This document shows positions 10,975 to 34,600 of a stretch of DNA of 64,000 nt, one piece after another. The position numbers were made by a program, and so were the translations under genes. Under the pieces are notes generated by a model that was given only the letters and a program-made list of their open reading frames with translations, was not told where the DNA came from and did not search any database. The DNA comes from Spongilla lacustris (Eukaryota > Porifera > Demospongiae > Spongillida > Spongillidae), in assembly GCA_949361645.1 (NCBI GenBank), contig OX442423.1, forward strand, positions 3,902,023 through 3,966,022, in the 5' to 3' direction. Numbering within the stretch: the first letter of the stretch is position 1; each line of letters opens with the position of its first letter.

Positions 10975-11910
10975 TCAAACCTTCCAAATGGGATGGAACA
11001 AGCTAGATGTGCCAGCCTGCAGAATGAAGCACATACCCTGAGAAGAGCAATCACAGACTGGGGTCACATAGCTCAGGCAGAAGGGATGGTAAATGGTGGG
11101 CTTCCTTCCACTTCTTGTCAATGAAGGCAGCGCAGAAATCAGGGCTGCAATGGACACCAAGAATCTCAAAATCTGGTGTTGAGAAATGCTGGATCTCAGG
11201 ATGGAACATTGAGAGACCCTGCTAGCTAAGTTCATGTACTTGGCACTGTACGAGTAGGCCATTTCAGTTGCTGTCTCCCTGTATATTGTCCATTGCCCTT
11301 GATAGTGCTGTCCTTGGTCCCTACAGGACTCCATCATCCAAATACCAGAAGTTTGACTGCAGAGCGTCGCAAAATGGGTCTTGAGATATCTTGATGATGG
11401 TGTCATTAAGAACCAGTGTGAACAGCAGTGGGCCCAAGGGGTCGACTTGCTGAACACCTGATGCCGGTATGAGCTGGTCCATTGGGTGCCAGAGATATTG
11501 GTGTTGGGAGTAGCACCAGGAGACCATGGGAGGAGCTCAGGGAAGTGGATAGCACATTGCTTTTGCATATCGATCTTGAGAACTGCAAAATCAGCATCCT
11601 GCACCGATGGTCTTCAACTGTCTGCCTGAGCCTGTGTATGATCTTCTCTGTTCCTCCAGGGCAAGCTACACCAAATTGAAAAGGAGCGAACATAATATTG
11701 GGCAGAGCCAGCATTAGAGGTGTCCATCACCTCATTGGTAAATCCTATCACTCTGCTGGAAGTGGGAGTGTCAGCCACAGCCTCTAGAGGGTGCATGTCC
11801 CTATGGTAGTTGAAATCTATAGCCCGCTTTGGGAAAAGGACGTCACTCATCCCCTCTGGACATGCCACCTCCACGTGCAGGTATTTGTACTCAATGAGAT
11901 CTGTGGCCAA
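10975..11910 (-). pseudogene. Non-LTR retrotransposon reverse transcriptase relic
   Basis: Several minus-strand frames together give the finger and palm regions of a reverse transcriptase: APFQFGVACPGGTEKIIHRL, FAVLKIDMQ, FPELLPWS, ASGVQQVDPLGPLLFTLVL and WYLDDGVL. The QQxDPLGPLLF and Y-L-D-D blocks are RT hallmarks. The usual G of QQGDPLG is changed to V, and multiple frameshifts separate the blocks. The element is inactive and continues into 10290-10655. Confidence 0.75.
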
Positions 11911-12136
11911 TTGAATCTCAACCTCATCTATTATTTATAACGCTTCAACACAGCATGCAGTTATAATTATTATTATTATTGCAATAAGAATAAAATAGTG
12001 AGGGTGAGGCAGGAGCTATATACTTAGCCTGACCTACTTTGGTGTATGTGTTCTGGTTCAATATGTATAATAATAATATTGTACATAATATATATCTGAA
12101 TATATGAGGAACTCAATGCAGAAAATTAAAAACTAA

Positions 12137-12684
12137 GCTACATGTACACTGAACTAATATCTACGTCACATGTGGTTCTTCCCAGTAAAGCCCTTGCATT
12201 CTGGCGCATCAGGATAATGCCCAGGTGGCAGTAGATTGAGGCTAACACCTCAGGCCAGAAAGAACTTGTCCTGATGGCTAGTTCCTTGGCAACTCTTGAG
12301 AGAGCTTCTTGTGCCTCATTTCCCCAGCCACCAAATACCTCCACGACCAAAGGGACACATACCAACTTGCTATAAATAATGTGTTATTCCATGTAACTAT
12401 TAAGGAAATAAGGGTTAGAGATTTACTGAGCAAATACACCTTCAATATTATACATGGTAGTATTGCAGTTTCTTGAGCTGCTGTTGATCGTGAAGCTATA
12501 AGAGGCAATAGCTGTTTGTGAAGCCATAGCTGATTGTGAAACCAGGGTCACTGAAGCCACAGTTCCCACACGGAGCCACATGCAAGATTCACAAAGCCAC
12601 AGCTACATACAGTTGTAATTGTGTATAGCACTTATGGTCAACCTAGGCACCTTTTTGGGACACCCATTGGCCTCGTATACGGCA
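12137..12684. repeat. 548-bp tandem duplication, unit 1
   Basis: This segment is followed directly by a second copy (12685-13232) at an offset of exactly 548 bp; I saw no difference between units. Each holds a minus-strand LINE C-terminal fragment and a tail of short GAAGCCA/CACAGCTA words near the right end. The apparent identity indicates a very recent duplication or an assembly artefact. Confidence 0.9.
12138..12365 (-). pseudogene. LINE C-terminal domain fragment in tandem unit 1
   Basis: The minus-strand frame reads VCVPLVVEVFGGWGNEAQEA, LSRVAKELAIRTSSFWPEV and LASIYCHLGIILMRQNARAL. This is the same domain as at 9960-10280 in the opposite orientation. It lacks the PADVL/DxTV acidic half and has no upstream reverse transcriptase. 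Confidence 0.65.
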
Positions 12685-13232
12685 TCTACATGTACACTGA
12701 ACTAATATCTACGTCACATGTGGTTCTTCCCAGTAAAGCCCTTGCATTCTGGCGCATCAGGATAATGCCCAGGTGGCAGTAGATTGAGGCTAACACCTCA
12801 GGCCAGAAAGAACTTGTCCTGATGGCTAGTTCCTTGGCAACTCTTGAGAGAGCTTCTTGTGCCTCATTTCCCCAGCCACCAAATACCTCCACGACCAAAG
12901 GGACACATACCAACTTGCTATAAATAATGTGTTATTCCATGTAACTATTAAGGAAATAAGGGTTAGAGATTTACTGAGCAAATACACCTTCAATATTATA
13001 CATGGTAGTATTGCAGTTTCTTGAGCTGCTGTTGATCGTGAAGCTATAAGAGGCAATAGCTGTTTGTGAAGCCATAGCTGATTGTGAAACCAGGGTCACT
13101 GAAGCCACAGTTCCCACACGGAGCCACATGCAAGATTCACAAAGCCACAGCTACATACAGTTGTAATTGTGTATAGCACTTATGGTCAACCTAGGCACCT
13201 TTTTGGGACACCCATTGGCCTCGTATACGGCA
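12685..13232. repeat. 548-bp tandem duplication, unit 2
   Basis: Second unit of the direct duplication; it begins immediately after GGCATCT of unit 1 and ends with the same GGCATCT before unique sequence AAAATGG. Confidence 0.9.
12686..12913 (-). pseudogene. LINE C-terminal domain fragment in tandem unit 2
   Basis: Copy of the fragment at 12138-12365 with the same encoded peptide, carried by the 548-bp duplication. Confidence 0.65.
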
Positions 13233-14809
13233 TCTAAAATGGTTAGACACATCAGTATGCATGTTGTTTATGCTACACATAATCACCAAGGTGGATTTCC
13301 TAGCTGTACAGCTCTAAATGAATGCAGCCTCTGCAAACTGGGCCCCCCCCCCCCCCCCCCCCCCACTAGCATAAAGTGTATGCATATAAGTGTATATAGG
13401 GTTCCCCCACACCCTGGATCGCAACTGGAGGGGGGGTGGGGGAGAGAGATCCATAAGTTTTTGTTTGGCCCCTTGCGCATTTGTGTCATTTCATGGTAGT
13501 TGTTGTGGAGATGTGTTTGCCTCCTGGTAGTATAGTCATGATGGATATGTATTGTTTGCTGTTCAGAACTAGGTCTGGCAATGTGCTATTATAATATTGG
13601 CATGCACAGATGACACTGTAATGTGATATGGGATTGTGAAGTGGTGGGTCTCCCCCCTCCCTCTTTAGTGGACTCCCTTCCCGAATTCATGGATCCGCCA
13701 CTGAAACCATACGTGAACTTTTGATGATGATGCTAATAATAATGCCAGTAAAAAGTTTTCTATCCTTCAACGCTTGTCTGTCAAGAACTTTTTCTATTGA
13801 GCACTTTCTGCACCAGTACTGGGTAGATATGTGAGATCTTCTGAGAAAACGTAGCATTTTTTAAATTCAATAAACAAGCAAGCATGTACAGGGTTATTAC
13901 CCCGATACATGGTACAGTGAGCTTGGAATGTACTCCATCAATCCATCCTTTATTTTTTTAGTACGGCAGCTTTTTAAAAACATCCATCCTTTTGCAATGC
14001 AATGCACTTATTCATGCACCCCCCCCCCCCCCCCTTATTTGCTGTGAATACATGTACTTTCAACAGGACAACATTATATATTAAAGATATACTAGCACGC
14101 AACACATAATATACTACTCATGAATGAGCATGTAGAGAATGCTATCTAGAAACCACACACAGATACTGATATCCAGTGTTATGATGGGCATCATTAAGAC
14201 ACCAAGTGATGCATAATTAACATGAGAAAACATTACCGTACAAGACAAAATACCTAGTGAATTAATCAGCAAAATCACACTCGCATTGCAATAGCATAGT
14301 TAAAAAGCAAAATTAAAATAAAATAAAAAACTAGGAACCATGAGATCAGTATGGATTTGTAATTTTTTAAAAATAAGAAAGCAGTTATACAAATAGGCAC
14401 CGCAAGATATTGTACTTCAATGCACACCTTACAAATTTCAACCCAAACATACAAGTACATAAATATTAATTTGTACCGCAACACATGCAGCCACTCCACA
14501 GATAATTACCCTGAACCACTGTTAGGTGCAAGAAAACAGAAGAATGCAAATACTACTATGTAAGCAGGAATACAAAAACACAAAATCATATCGCTAGGCT
14601 ATATCTGTAGTAGGCCTACATGTATTCACAGTAAGAACACAAACCACACATGAATTGCAGATACCGTGTAAACATAAGGTACCGTCCGTAAACTTCCAAT
14701 TAATGTGCATTTCTAATTGACCAGCCCTAAATATCACGGAAGTAAACGGAAGTCTCATAGCAGCGTAACGGACATAGCAGTATACTGGTAGGATCTGTGA
14801 GGGACAAAC
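13233..14809. other. Intergenic DNA and upstream region of CBL
   Basis: No coding frame is supported. The stretch holds a run of 22 C residues (13343-13364), a second C run near 14020-14034 and AT-rich DNA. The last 150 bp before the CBL start, including CACGGAAGTAAACGGAAGTC at about 14737, contain two GGAAGT words of the ETS type in the likely promoter. No TATA box is evident there. Confidence 0.4.
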
Positions 14810-27955
<13,146 letters not shown>

Positions 27956-28400
27956 GGGGAGTTATTGTTTGAAAGCAAAGTATGTCTGTTCAGTCTGAAA
28001 AGTAATTCAAAGAAGCAATTTCATGTTGTGTATGTGTGGTCGGTCATGAATGTGAATCCTTGTTTGTCATCACCTGGATTTTAATGTCATTGTTGTAAGC
28101 ACATCGTGTTGACTTTTTTTTCTACTTGCACATAAAATGAAATATAGATTTGTAGTAGTGTTTGTCATTTCAAATATGCATGTTTGAGTTGGCCAGTAGC
28201 ATGAGTAATTATGGGAAGTACTGACCTATAATAAATTTCTAGGTATCGGAACTTGTGTACGTGCCATCATAGTAAGAATGATTTCTTTTATATACATGTA
28301 CCATGTTGGCAACTTCCTCATGGGAATGTACATGTATAATAGAACAGTTAGTGCAAAATGGCACAATTGTAATTTGAAATTCTTGTCCACATTCAGTTGC

Positions 28401-28541
28401 ACTGTACATGTAGGGCTAAATACCAGCACTGTACATGTAGGGCTAAACACCAGCAGAACTGTACATGTAGGGCTAAACACCAGCACTGTACATGTAGGGC
28501 TAAACACCAGCAGAACTGTACATGTAGGGCTAAATACCAGC
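28401..28541. repeat. Minisatellite of alternating 27- and 30-bp units
   Basis: Five direct units begin ACTGTACATGTAGGGCTAAA; their lengths run 27, 30, 27, 30, 27. The longer units carry an extra AGA at the end. Units differ otherwise only at one C/T position (TAAACACC versus TAAATACC), which is T in the first and last units. The array lies between the convergent 3' ends of CBL and FDXACB1. Confidence 0.9.
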
Positions 28542-28737
28542 AAAATCATTTTAAATTTATAAATATTCATCTACTCTAACTTAACTAGTATATTAATAAC
28601 CAGATGAATTAATATGTTTATGAAAGCGAAGTATTCCAGCATACATTATCTGCTGTTAAGGGGAGGGGGATTTAGGAACAAAGCAAGGGGATCAAGCTCA
28701 ACTCTTCTGCATATGACCTCTGAAAGGTGGACATTAC

Positions 28738-28743
28738 TTTATT
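28738..28743 (-). promoter_or_regulatory. Likely polyadenylation signal for FDXACB1
   Basis: AATAAA on the minus strand about 140 bp downstream of the FDXACB1 stop codon. Confidence 0.45.
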
Positions 28744-28881
28744 GAATTAGTGTTGTGAAATTAATTATAGAAAATATTTGGTATAGAGTAGTAAAAACGA
28801 CTTGGTTTTCGTGTAACATTACATTACACAGGCAAATGCAATGTCTCATACTTAATGTAACTACATAAGTACTGTCCAGTG

Positions 28882-30684
28882 TCAACGTAGAATAATTTCA
28901 GAGTCTCTACGCAGGACATCCCTGATCATAAGCTGCAAAGTATTTGCTTTCACCTTAGAAAGTGGCTGGTCATAATGATTATAGGTGATACGAAAACAAT
29001 AGCTTGTATGACCATCAGGGTTGTGGTACACATCAACACAAGCCAGGTCTGCTACAATATCACCAGTAGTCTGCCTGACAATAGAAGAAAGTTTCTGTCT
29101 TACTGCACTTGGGCAACTGTCTGGCAAGGTATGCCAAAAACTGATATCATGTTTATACTGTGGAGAACTTAAGCAGAATGGAATGTACTTCACAACAGAA
29201 TTTCCAATAAACTGAGTTGAAAAATGAATATCTTTGCTTCGCATAAGACGAATATCATTGATGCCGTAGTAAACCATCGCTAGCGATTCAAGAAGGAAAA
29301 TGAAGACCAAATACCTACCTGTGCCTGTTGAATGAACACCAAATTTTGCAATACTTCCACAGCTCCCTGCTGCCAATATTTTCCACTCATCAACATATAC
29401 TCCTGGTATGCAGCCACATATATGTGTACATGGTACTGTAGTTTCCTGAGAAAGCCTAGGAGATTTCTTCAGTATCTCATCCAGGAGGTTAGTAAGTTGA
29501 ATTTCTAATCCTTGACTTGGTTCTTCAACCTCAAGTGGAATTACACCCATCAATTCATGGCTCACAGGCTGTGCTGATCGGCTCAATGAAATATCAACAT
29601 TTTGGACTACTGGTGAGCAAATAAGCTGGAAAGGAGTTTCTTCACAGTGACACATCATAGAGATGAACCTTGGAATGTCAAGTTCTAGTGACGGAAGAAA
29701 TGCATGGCCTTTGTGGATATTATTAGCAAATGCTCCAGTACAATATTTGTCAATCGAGGTCTCAGTACAACTGGGGCAATGCAGAGTGACTATTTCTAGC
29801 TTACTACATGTAGCTGTGTGATTAGGAATGCATTGAGATGGTATTTGATGAATTTTCAGATAAGAGCTATCAACACATCCCATCCAGCTGCCATATTTTA
29901 AGGTGCTGTTGTTGATATGATCAACCAACATATTTTTGATTTGTACAACTGGGTGCCAAGAATGAGATAATATTGGATAGTGTATAGCATCTTGTAATTC
30001 AAATGGAACAGTAATTTCGTTGTATGCACATTCACCACAATTCTCACATACAAGGTAGCCTTGAATACTTGGATGCCAGTGTAATTGGTCCACTTGTGGA
30101 AATCTGAAGACATGTTTCATGGCTCCTTCCAAAGAAAACCCTTTGCTAAGGCCTCGATATCCTGTTGGTGCATAATAAGGGTACAGTTCACATGGAAATG
30201 GTTCAACTTTCGACAGAATAAGGTTTGCAAAGGTAGCCATTTCTACAATTTTCCACGAATTGTCATAGCCACGTGTGGTGCAATCCATAGGTGTACCACC
30301 CTGTCCTTTGCATAAAGTAACCTGTATTTCACCATTATTGTTTAAAAATTGGGCAGCAGACTTAAAGAATCCGGACAGTAGCTCTCTGTTCCGCCTGACG
30401 TTGCCTTTTCCACCAGTATGAGGAAAATTGAAAACTATCACATCGAAACGAGATCCGTGTTCACTGAGATAGGTACACTGCGAAAGCTGCGTTCCATCAA
30501 CCTCATGCAGTACGACCACATCCATCTGCTCTAATGATTCTACATTTTGAACGATCACTGGATCATCACTGCGCGGATTAAGAGTTGATGTGATCAGGTT
30601 AATTTTAGTGATGGTCCTTAACAGGTTCAACGAAAAGGAGAAATTACCGTCACCTACCACCAACCACCACTCCCGCTTTTCCAT
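28882..30684 (-). CDS. FDXACB1: FDXACB1-like protein: BMT5-like Rossmann domain plus FDX-ACB domain (600 aa, intronless)
   Basis: The protein starts MEKREWWLVVGDGNFSFSLN: the G11-D-G-N-F-S-F loop is the SAM-type glycine motif of the DUF2431/BMT5 rRNA-methyltransferase-like family. F-N-F-P-H and G-N-V-R-R-N-R follow near 105-115. The middle carries paired cysteines (CENCGEC and CPSC) that could bind zinc; this is inference. The last ~95 residues, from YKHDISFWHTLP, match the ferredoxin-fold anticodon-binding domain that ends phenylalanyl-tRNA synthetase. Length fits the animal FDXACB1 family (about 620 aa). Its molecular function is not established; a role in RNA modification is inferred from the fold. 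It is a single uninterrupted exon, diverging from PTGR3 with 148 bp between start codons. Confidence 0.92.
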   Translation of the reverse strand: MEKREWWLVVGDGNFSFSLNLLRTITKINLITSTLNPRSDDPVIVQNVESLEQMDVVVLHEVDGTQLSQCTYLSEHGSRFDVIVFNFPHTGGKGNVRRNRELLSGFFKSAAQFLNNNGEIQVTLCKGQGGTPMDCTTRGYDNSWKIVEMATFANLILSKVEPFPCELYPYYAPTGYRGLSKGFSLEGAMKHVFRFPQVDQLHWHPSIQGYLVCENCGECAYNEITVPFELQDAIHYPILSHSWHPVVQIKNMLVDHINNSTLKYGSWMGCVDSSYLKIHQIPSQCIPNHTATCSKLEIVTLHCPSCTETSIDKYCTGAFANNIHKGHAFLPSLELDIPRFISMMCHCEETPFQLICSPVVQNVDISLSRSAQPVSHELMGVIPLEVEEPSQGLEIQLTNLLDEILKKSPRLSQETTVPCTHICGCIPGVYVDEWKILAAGSCGSIAKFGVHSTGTGRYLVFIFLLESLAMVYYGINDIRLMRSKDIHFSTQFIGNSVVKYIPFCLSSPQYKHDISFWHTLPDSCPSAVRQKLSSIVRQTTGDIVADLACVDVYHNPDGHTSYCFRITYNHYDQPLSKVKANTLQLMIRDVLRRDSEIILR

Positions 30685-30832
30685 AGCCCGGCATACAATA
30701 ATATATTATTTTATTTTTAATATGACAGGACAAATATATACATACGCAGTAGTCCTAGGTATAAACTATGTAATTAAAGGGTTAAACCAAGGATAGATTA
30801 ACAACTTGTTGACTGTCTCTCGCAGCTTTGAT
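30685..30832. promoter_or_regulatory. Divergent promoter region FDXACB1 / PTGR3
   Basis: Only 148 bp separate the two start codons, so both promoters and 5' leaders must lie here unless a leader is spliced. It is AT-rich. TTTTATTTTTAA at about 30710 could serve as a TATA-like element, but no start site can be fixed from sequence. Confidence 0.6.
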
Positions 30833-31876
30833 ATGATTCCGCGCACTTACAAGAAGCTCGTTGCTGTGTCTCTTAACACCCGTTTCAGAGACTGTGTGCA
30901 AGTTAAGGTGACTGAAATGCCTCGACCTGGACCAGATGAGGTGCTTATTCGCAATCGGTACGTCGGTATAAATGCATCCGATATCAACTTTACTGCTGGA
31001 AGATACTTTCCTGGAATTACGCCACCATTTGACACAGGTTTCGAAGCTGTCGGCGAGGTCGTAAGCGTGGGTACAAACTGCAGCAATGTAAAACTAGGAA
31101 CGCCCGTGGGTGTTATGCAATTTGGTGCGTTTAGCGAGTACATAGCAGTTCCTTCCAAACGTCTTATTCTGCTTCCAAGCCTTCGTCCCGACTTTGTACC
31201 ACTGTTTGTAAGTGGTAGCACAGCTTCTATTAGCCTCGACCTTTTTGGCAAGCTAAAGCCAGGCGAGAAGGTACTCGTCACGGCGGCTGCCGGAGGCACT
31301 GGACAGTTTGCAGTTCAACTGGCCAAACTTGCTGGCTGCCACGTCATTGGAACCTGCTCCACCGATTCAAAACTTGAATTTCTAAAAAAAGTGGGGTGTG
31401 ATCGTCCTGTGAACTACAAAAAAGAAAGCTTAGCCACTGTGCTCAAGGAGGAATACTCGGGAGGAGTAGATGTTGTCTATGAATCTGTCGGTGGAGAAAT
31501 GATCAATACGTGCATAAAAAACCTTGCGGTTGGAGGGAGATTAATTATTATTGGATTTGTATCAGGCTACCAAGAGGCGTCGTCATATGCATCACGGCCA
31601 ACTCTACCGCTGTATCAAATTCTACTACAAAAATCAGCAAGCATAAATGGATTTTTCTTGAATAACCACAGCCGACTAATACCACAGCATGTGGCCAGGC
31701 TTTCTGAGCTTTGCCTGGCCAATAAACTCCAGTCATGCGTAGACATGGGACTCCAAAGCTCCACAGGCTCTTCATTCAAAGGAATTAACTCTGTGTTTGA
31801 TGCTGTTGATTACCTTTATTCATCTCAGAGCATTGGAAAGGTTATTGTTGACCTTCAGGAAGAAAGTAAACTTTAG
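30833..31876 (+). CDS. PTGR3: Prostaglandin reductase 3 / ZADH2, zinc-independent MDR oxidoreductase (347 aa)
   Basis: PTGR3 reduces the 13,14 double bond of 15-keto-prostaglandins with NADPH and is reported peroxisomal in mammals. The ATG at 30833 (MIPRTYKKLVAVSLNTRFRD) is preferred over upstream non-ATG codons. Medium-chain dehydrogenase features: RNRYVGINASDINFTAGRY and PPFDTGFEAVGEV in the catalytic half, cofactor loop VTAAAGGTGQFAVQLAKLAG (about 147-166), and CDRPVNYKKESL and VDVVYESVGGEM downstream. The zinc-binding residues of classical alcohol dehydrogenases are absent, as in the family. The C-terminus is SKL, a canonical peroxisomal type-1 signal, as in vertebrate ZADH2. No introns. 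Family substrate use is assumed, since prostaglandins may not be the native substrate in this animal. Confidence 0.95.
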   Translation: MIPRTYKKLVAVSLNTRFRDCVQVKVTEMPRPGPDEVLIRNRYVGINASDINFTAGRYFPGITPPFDTGFEAVGEVVSVGTNCSNVKLGTPVGVMQFGAFSEYIAVPSKRLILLPSLRPDFVPLFVSGSTASISLDLFGKLKPGEKVLVTAAAGGTGQFAVQLAKLAGCHVIGTCSTDSKLEFLKKVGCDRPVNYKKESLATVLKEEYSGGVDVVYESVGGEMINTCIKNLAVGGRLIIIGFVSGYQEASSYASRPTLPLYQILLQKSASINGFFLNNHSRLIPQHVARLSELCLANKLQSCVDMGLQSSTGSSFKGINSVFDAVDYLYSSQSIGKVIVDLQEESKL

Positions 31877-33155
31877 CTTTGGTAGAATTGAAAACCTTTA
31901 TGATGCAGTAAAATGCATTTTTGATACATGTCCACTGCATTTTACTGTACTGTACTTTATGTACAAAGTATGAAAATTGCAATCTTTTTATGCATGTTTT
32001 TAAAAACTATGAGGTGGTTGGAATATTAGAGGCTTAGTGCTAAAGCACCACTCCATTCCTGGGTGGAAAAAAAAAAAAAAAAAAAAAAAACAGGCCCAAC
32101 ACCTTTCCTTGCCCCATTAATTATAATACTAGCTTTGAATCCAGCATTACAGGGTTGGGAAAGTTATTATACTTCCTCCTCAACCCCCACCCCCCCCCCC
32201 TTCCACCCACTTGACCCATGCATGTGTCAACGTTGGTGCATGGACATAGGGTTACAGTAGGACATAACGGAATTGTTTATCATACAAACATACATGTAGA
32301 TTGTACATTTTACTCACACTGGGGTACAGAGATATTTGATATGCATCAATTGGGGCTGAGAAAAGGGACTGCATATGTTGTTACAAGAGTTCAAATATTT
32401 TGGTATCCTAGAAGTCCAAACATCCTTTACAAAATGATTCCTAATCATTTTGATAACCAGATTGTTATAAGGCACAAATAATTACACTTTTAGCAACATT
32501 ATATGAATAAGACAAAATCATCAAGTCCAATAGCAAGGACAGCCTGGCTACAGGGTCAGGTAATAGTTAAGGCAACCATAAATATTTACTAATGCCCTAC
32601 ATGTAGACTTAGGAATACTATTTGCCATCTTTATCTTGGGCTGATGTGACAAAACTCACAACACTTGGGAGTCAGCATGATGACAAGTCAGCCAGCAAGT
32701 TCCTATAATTATCGCCATGGCTACATTAGTACTACACTACATGCAATTATGATGGGTCCGGGGGTCCAACCATTAAGCTGCATAAGGAGAAGAAATACAT
32801 GTAGGAAGCTCTAAAGAAAAAAAAAAACTGAACAGGGCTATTCCATCCCATGTCAAGTGATACACAGAAAGGGGTGGTTGTCTAAACAGAAACATATAAG
32901 CACTAGTAGGTAGTAGTGGGTGGCATGTGGTAAAGTGTAGGGCAAAAGTAAATCACAACTCAACCCCTTGCTATGAATTTCCTTTTCTTTCCTTTTGGCC
33001 TCTCTGAACAATACACATAAAACTGTGAATTGAAAGGTGTGTACCAACTGTCAAAAGTTAAATTAGCAAGACGGTACGTAAATTAGCAAGATGGTAAATT
33101 AGAACATATACAGAACATGAAAAACAACACAAACAGATAAATAGCAATGTAGTAC
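31877..33155. other. Intergenic DNA between PTGR3 and POLR2H 3' ends
   Basis: The two genes converge here. The stretch holds an A-run of about 23 at 32068-32090, a C run near 32191, and AT-rich DNA. No coding frame is supported. Confidence 0.5.
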
Positions 33156-33960
33156 TTAGAATGCAACCTTTTTCATCAGAAGGTATACATTTTTGTCAAC
33201 TTCAAATCCATGCAAGTTGCTGGCATCTCCTTGCAGTCTCATTAGCAGTCCACCGTAGGATATGTAGGCAGCTCTGATACAAAATTTCAATCAGTAAATA
33301 TTGTTCCTTCAGCACAATAGCCACTCACAGTCGTCCAGTATCACCAGGTCCATCATCTCCCTCTATTCTGTAAATCTTGCCGTACATTACATATTCAAAT
33401 GCATCAGCCAGGTTCTGTTCTTGATCTAAGATAAAACATAATTTATATATACAAAGGGCTTGCATCCTAATCATGCAAAGCAGATCAAAATAATACTTTG
33501 ATAATACACTTGGATTTAAATTATACATTATACATGATAAAATGCCCGTTAGTATTTTTTTAAAGCATAAGGATCACTCTAAATTGTATTATTAGTGCAT
33601 TGTTGTCGTGCAAATATAGATATCAACTACTAATAATGCTAACTATTAACCGAATCAATTTACCTGAGAAAAGGTAATCTCCATCATCTGGCTTCTCGTC
33701 CTTTCTTATAGTAGTAGTGATAAGTAAACGGAACTTGTCCCCCAGGTTCATGGGATATAATTGGGTGTTAACATCCAAAATCAAGTCCATTTTGAAACTT
33801 TCACTCTCACAGAACAAACGCGAAACTGTAATACAGAACCTTCATACAACTCCACGTACACGTTCATTGCATCAAGCACCACGCTACCTCTCTCGAATTT
33901 CTTCCCATCGGGGTCAATATCCTTGACATCAAAAATGTCCTCAAATAGTGTGCTGGCCAT
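33156..33960 (-). CDS. POLR2H: RNA polymerase I/II/III shared subunit RPABC3 / RPB8 (149 aa, four exons)
   Basis: RPB8 is a small OB-fold subunit common to nuclear RNA polymerases I, II and III. Minus-strand exons are 33960-33888, 33825-33664, 33425-33329 and 33273-33156; joined they give 450 nt including the TAA. Translation opens [20 protein letters not shown], crosses the first junction as [19 protein letters not shown], and ends [30 protein letters not shown] and [15 protein letters not shown] are family signatures. Length equals the usual 150 aa within one residue. Intron 1 is only 62 bp. Its start codon lies 66 bp from that of GPR89 on the other strand. Confidence 0.97.
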
Positions 33961-34026
33961 GTGAGTATTGGTATTAATTTTAATAAATAAATAAAAAATT
34001 ATTGAATTGGAAGGAGGGCCGGGAAG
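33961..34026. promoter_or_regulatory. 66-bp bidirectional promoter POLR2H / GPR89
   Basis: This is the entire DNA between the two opposing start codons, made of an AT-rich half (33975-34006) and a purine-rich half ending GGAGGGCCGGGAAG just before the GPR89 ATG. Either leaders are extremely short, or transcription starts inside the opposite gene's first exon, or a spliced leader is used. Confidence 0.65.
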
Positions 34027-34546
34027 ATGGGTTTGGGCTTTGTGGTCGACACTACTATTATGTTCGGCACCCAGGTAAGATGATTAGATCCTACTTTTGT
34101 ATTTGTATTTGACCTATATGTTATTTCTTCAATTGTAGTTTTTATTTTTTGGCTTCGGCTGGCTATTTTTTATGAGAGAACTTTTCAAGTACTCCGAAGT
34201 AAGCTTGATACGCACCGGTTGTGGGCATCTCTAGGGTTCATTAACCTAAACTTAGCCCTAGCCTAACTGAGTGTTCAGCTGGTTGCATTCAGAGTGGTAG
34301 TCTAACCCTATATATACTATTAGTATACGGACCGAAATGCCACAATTTAATCGTTTTCTTTGTAGCTTCTTGCCGTAGCACTCATGTTTTTATTTCTATC
34401 TGTACTAAAATGCCAGACTGTTATTTTATTGCAATGTGCTATGTGTGCAAATGTCGGGATCAATTCCATCTACTTGATTTAGTACAGTGCAACATTAAAA
34501 AACAAATTTTTTTTTTGGTGTGTGCATGTGCGTGCGTGTGCGTGCA

Positions 34547-34600
<54 letters not shown>

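Noticed and set aside
13167..13499. 110-codon plus-strand frame with a proline run
   Set aside because: The proline run is the poly-C tract; no domain or splice context.
28226..28570. Repetitive open frames on both strands
   Set aside because: Translation of the 27/30-bp minisatellite, whose unit lengths are multiples of three and so keep frames open.
30847..31299. 150-codon minus-strand frame inside PTGR3
   Set aside because: Shadow of the plus-strand oxidoreductase, whose motifs are unmistakable.
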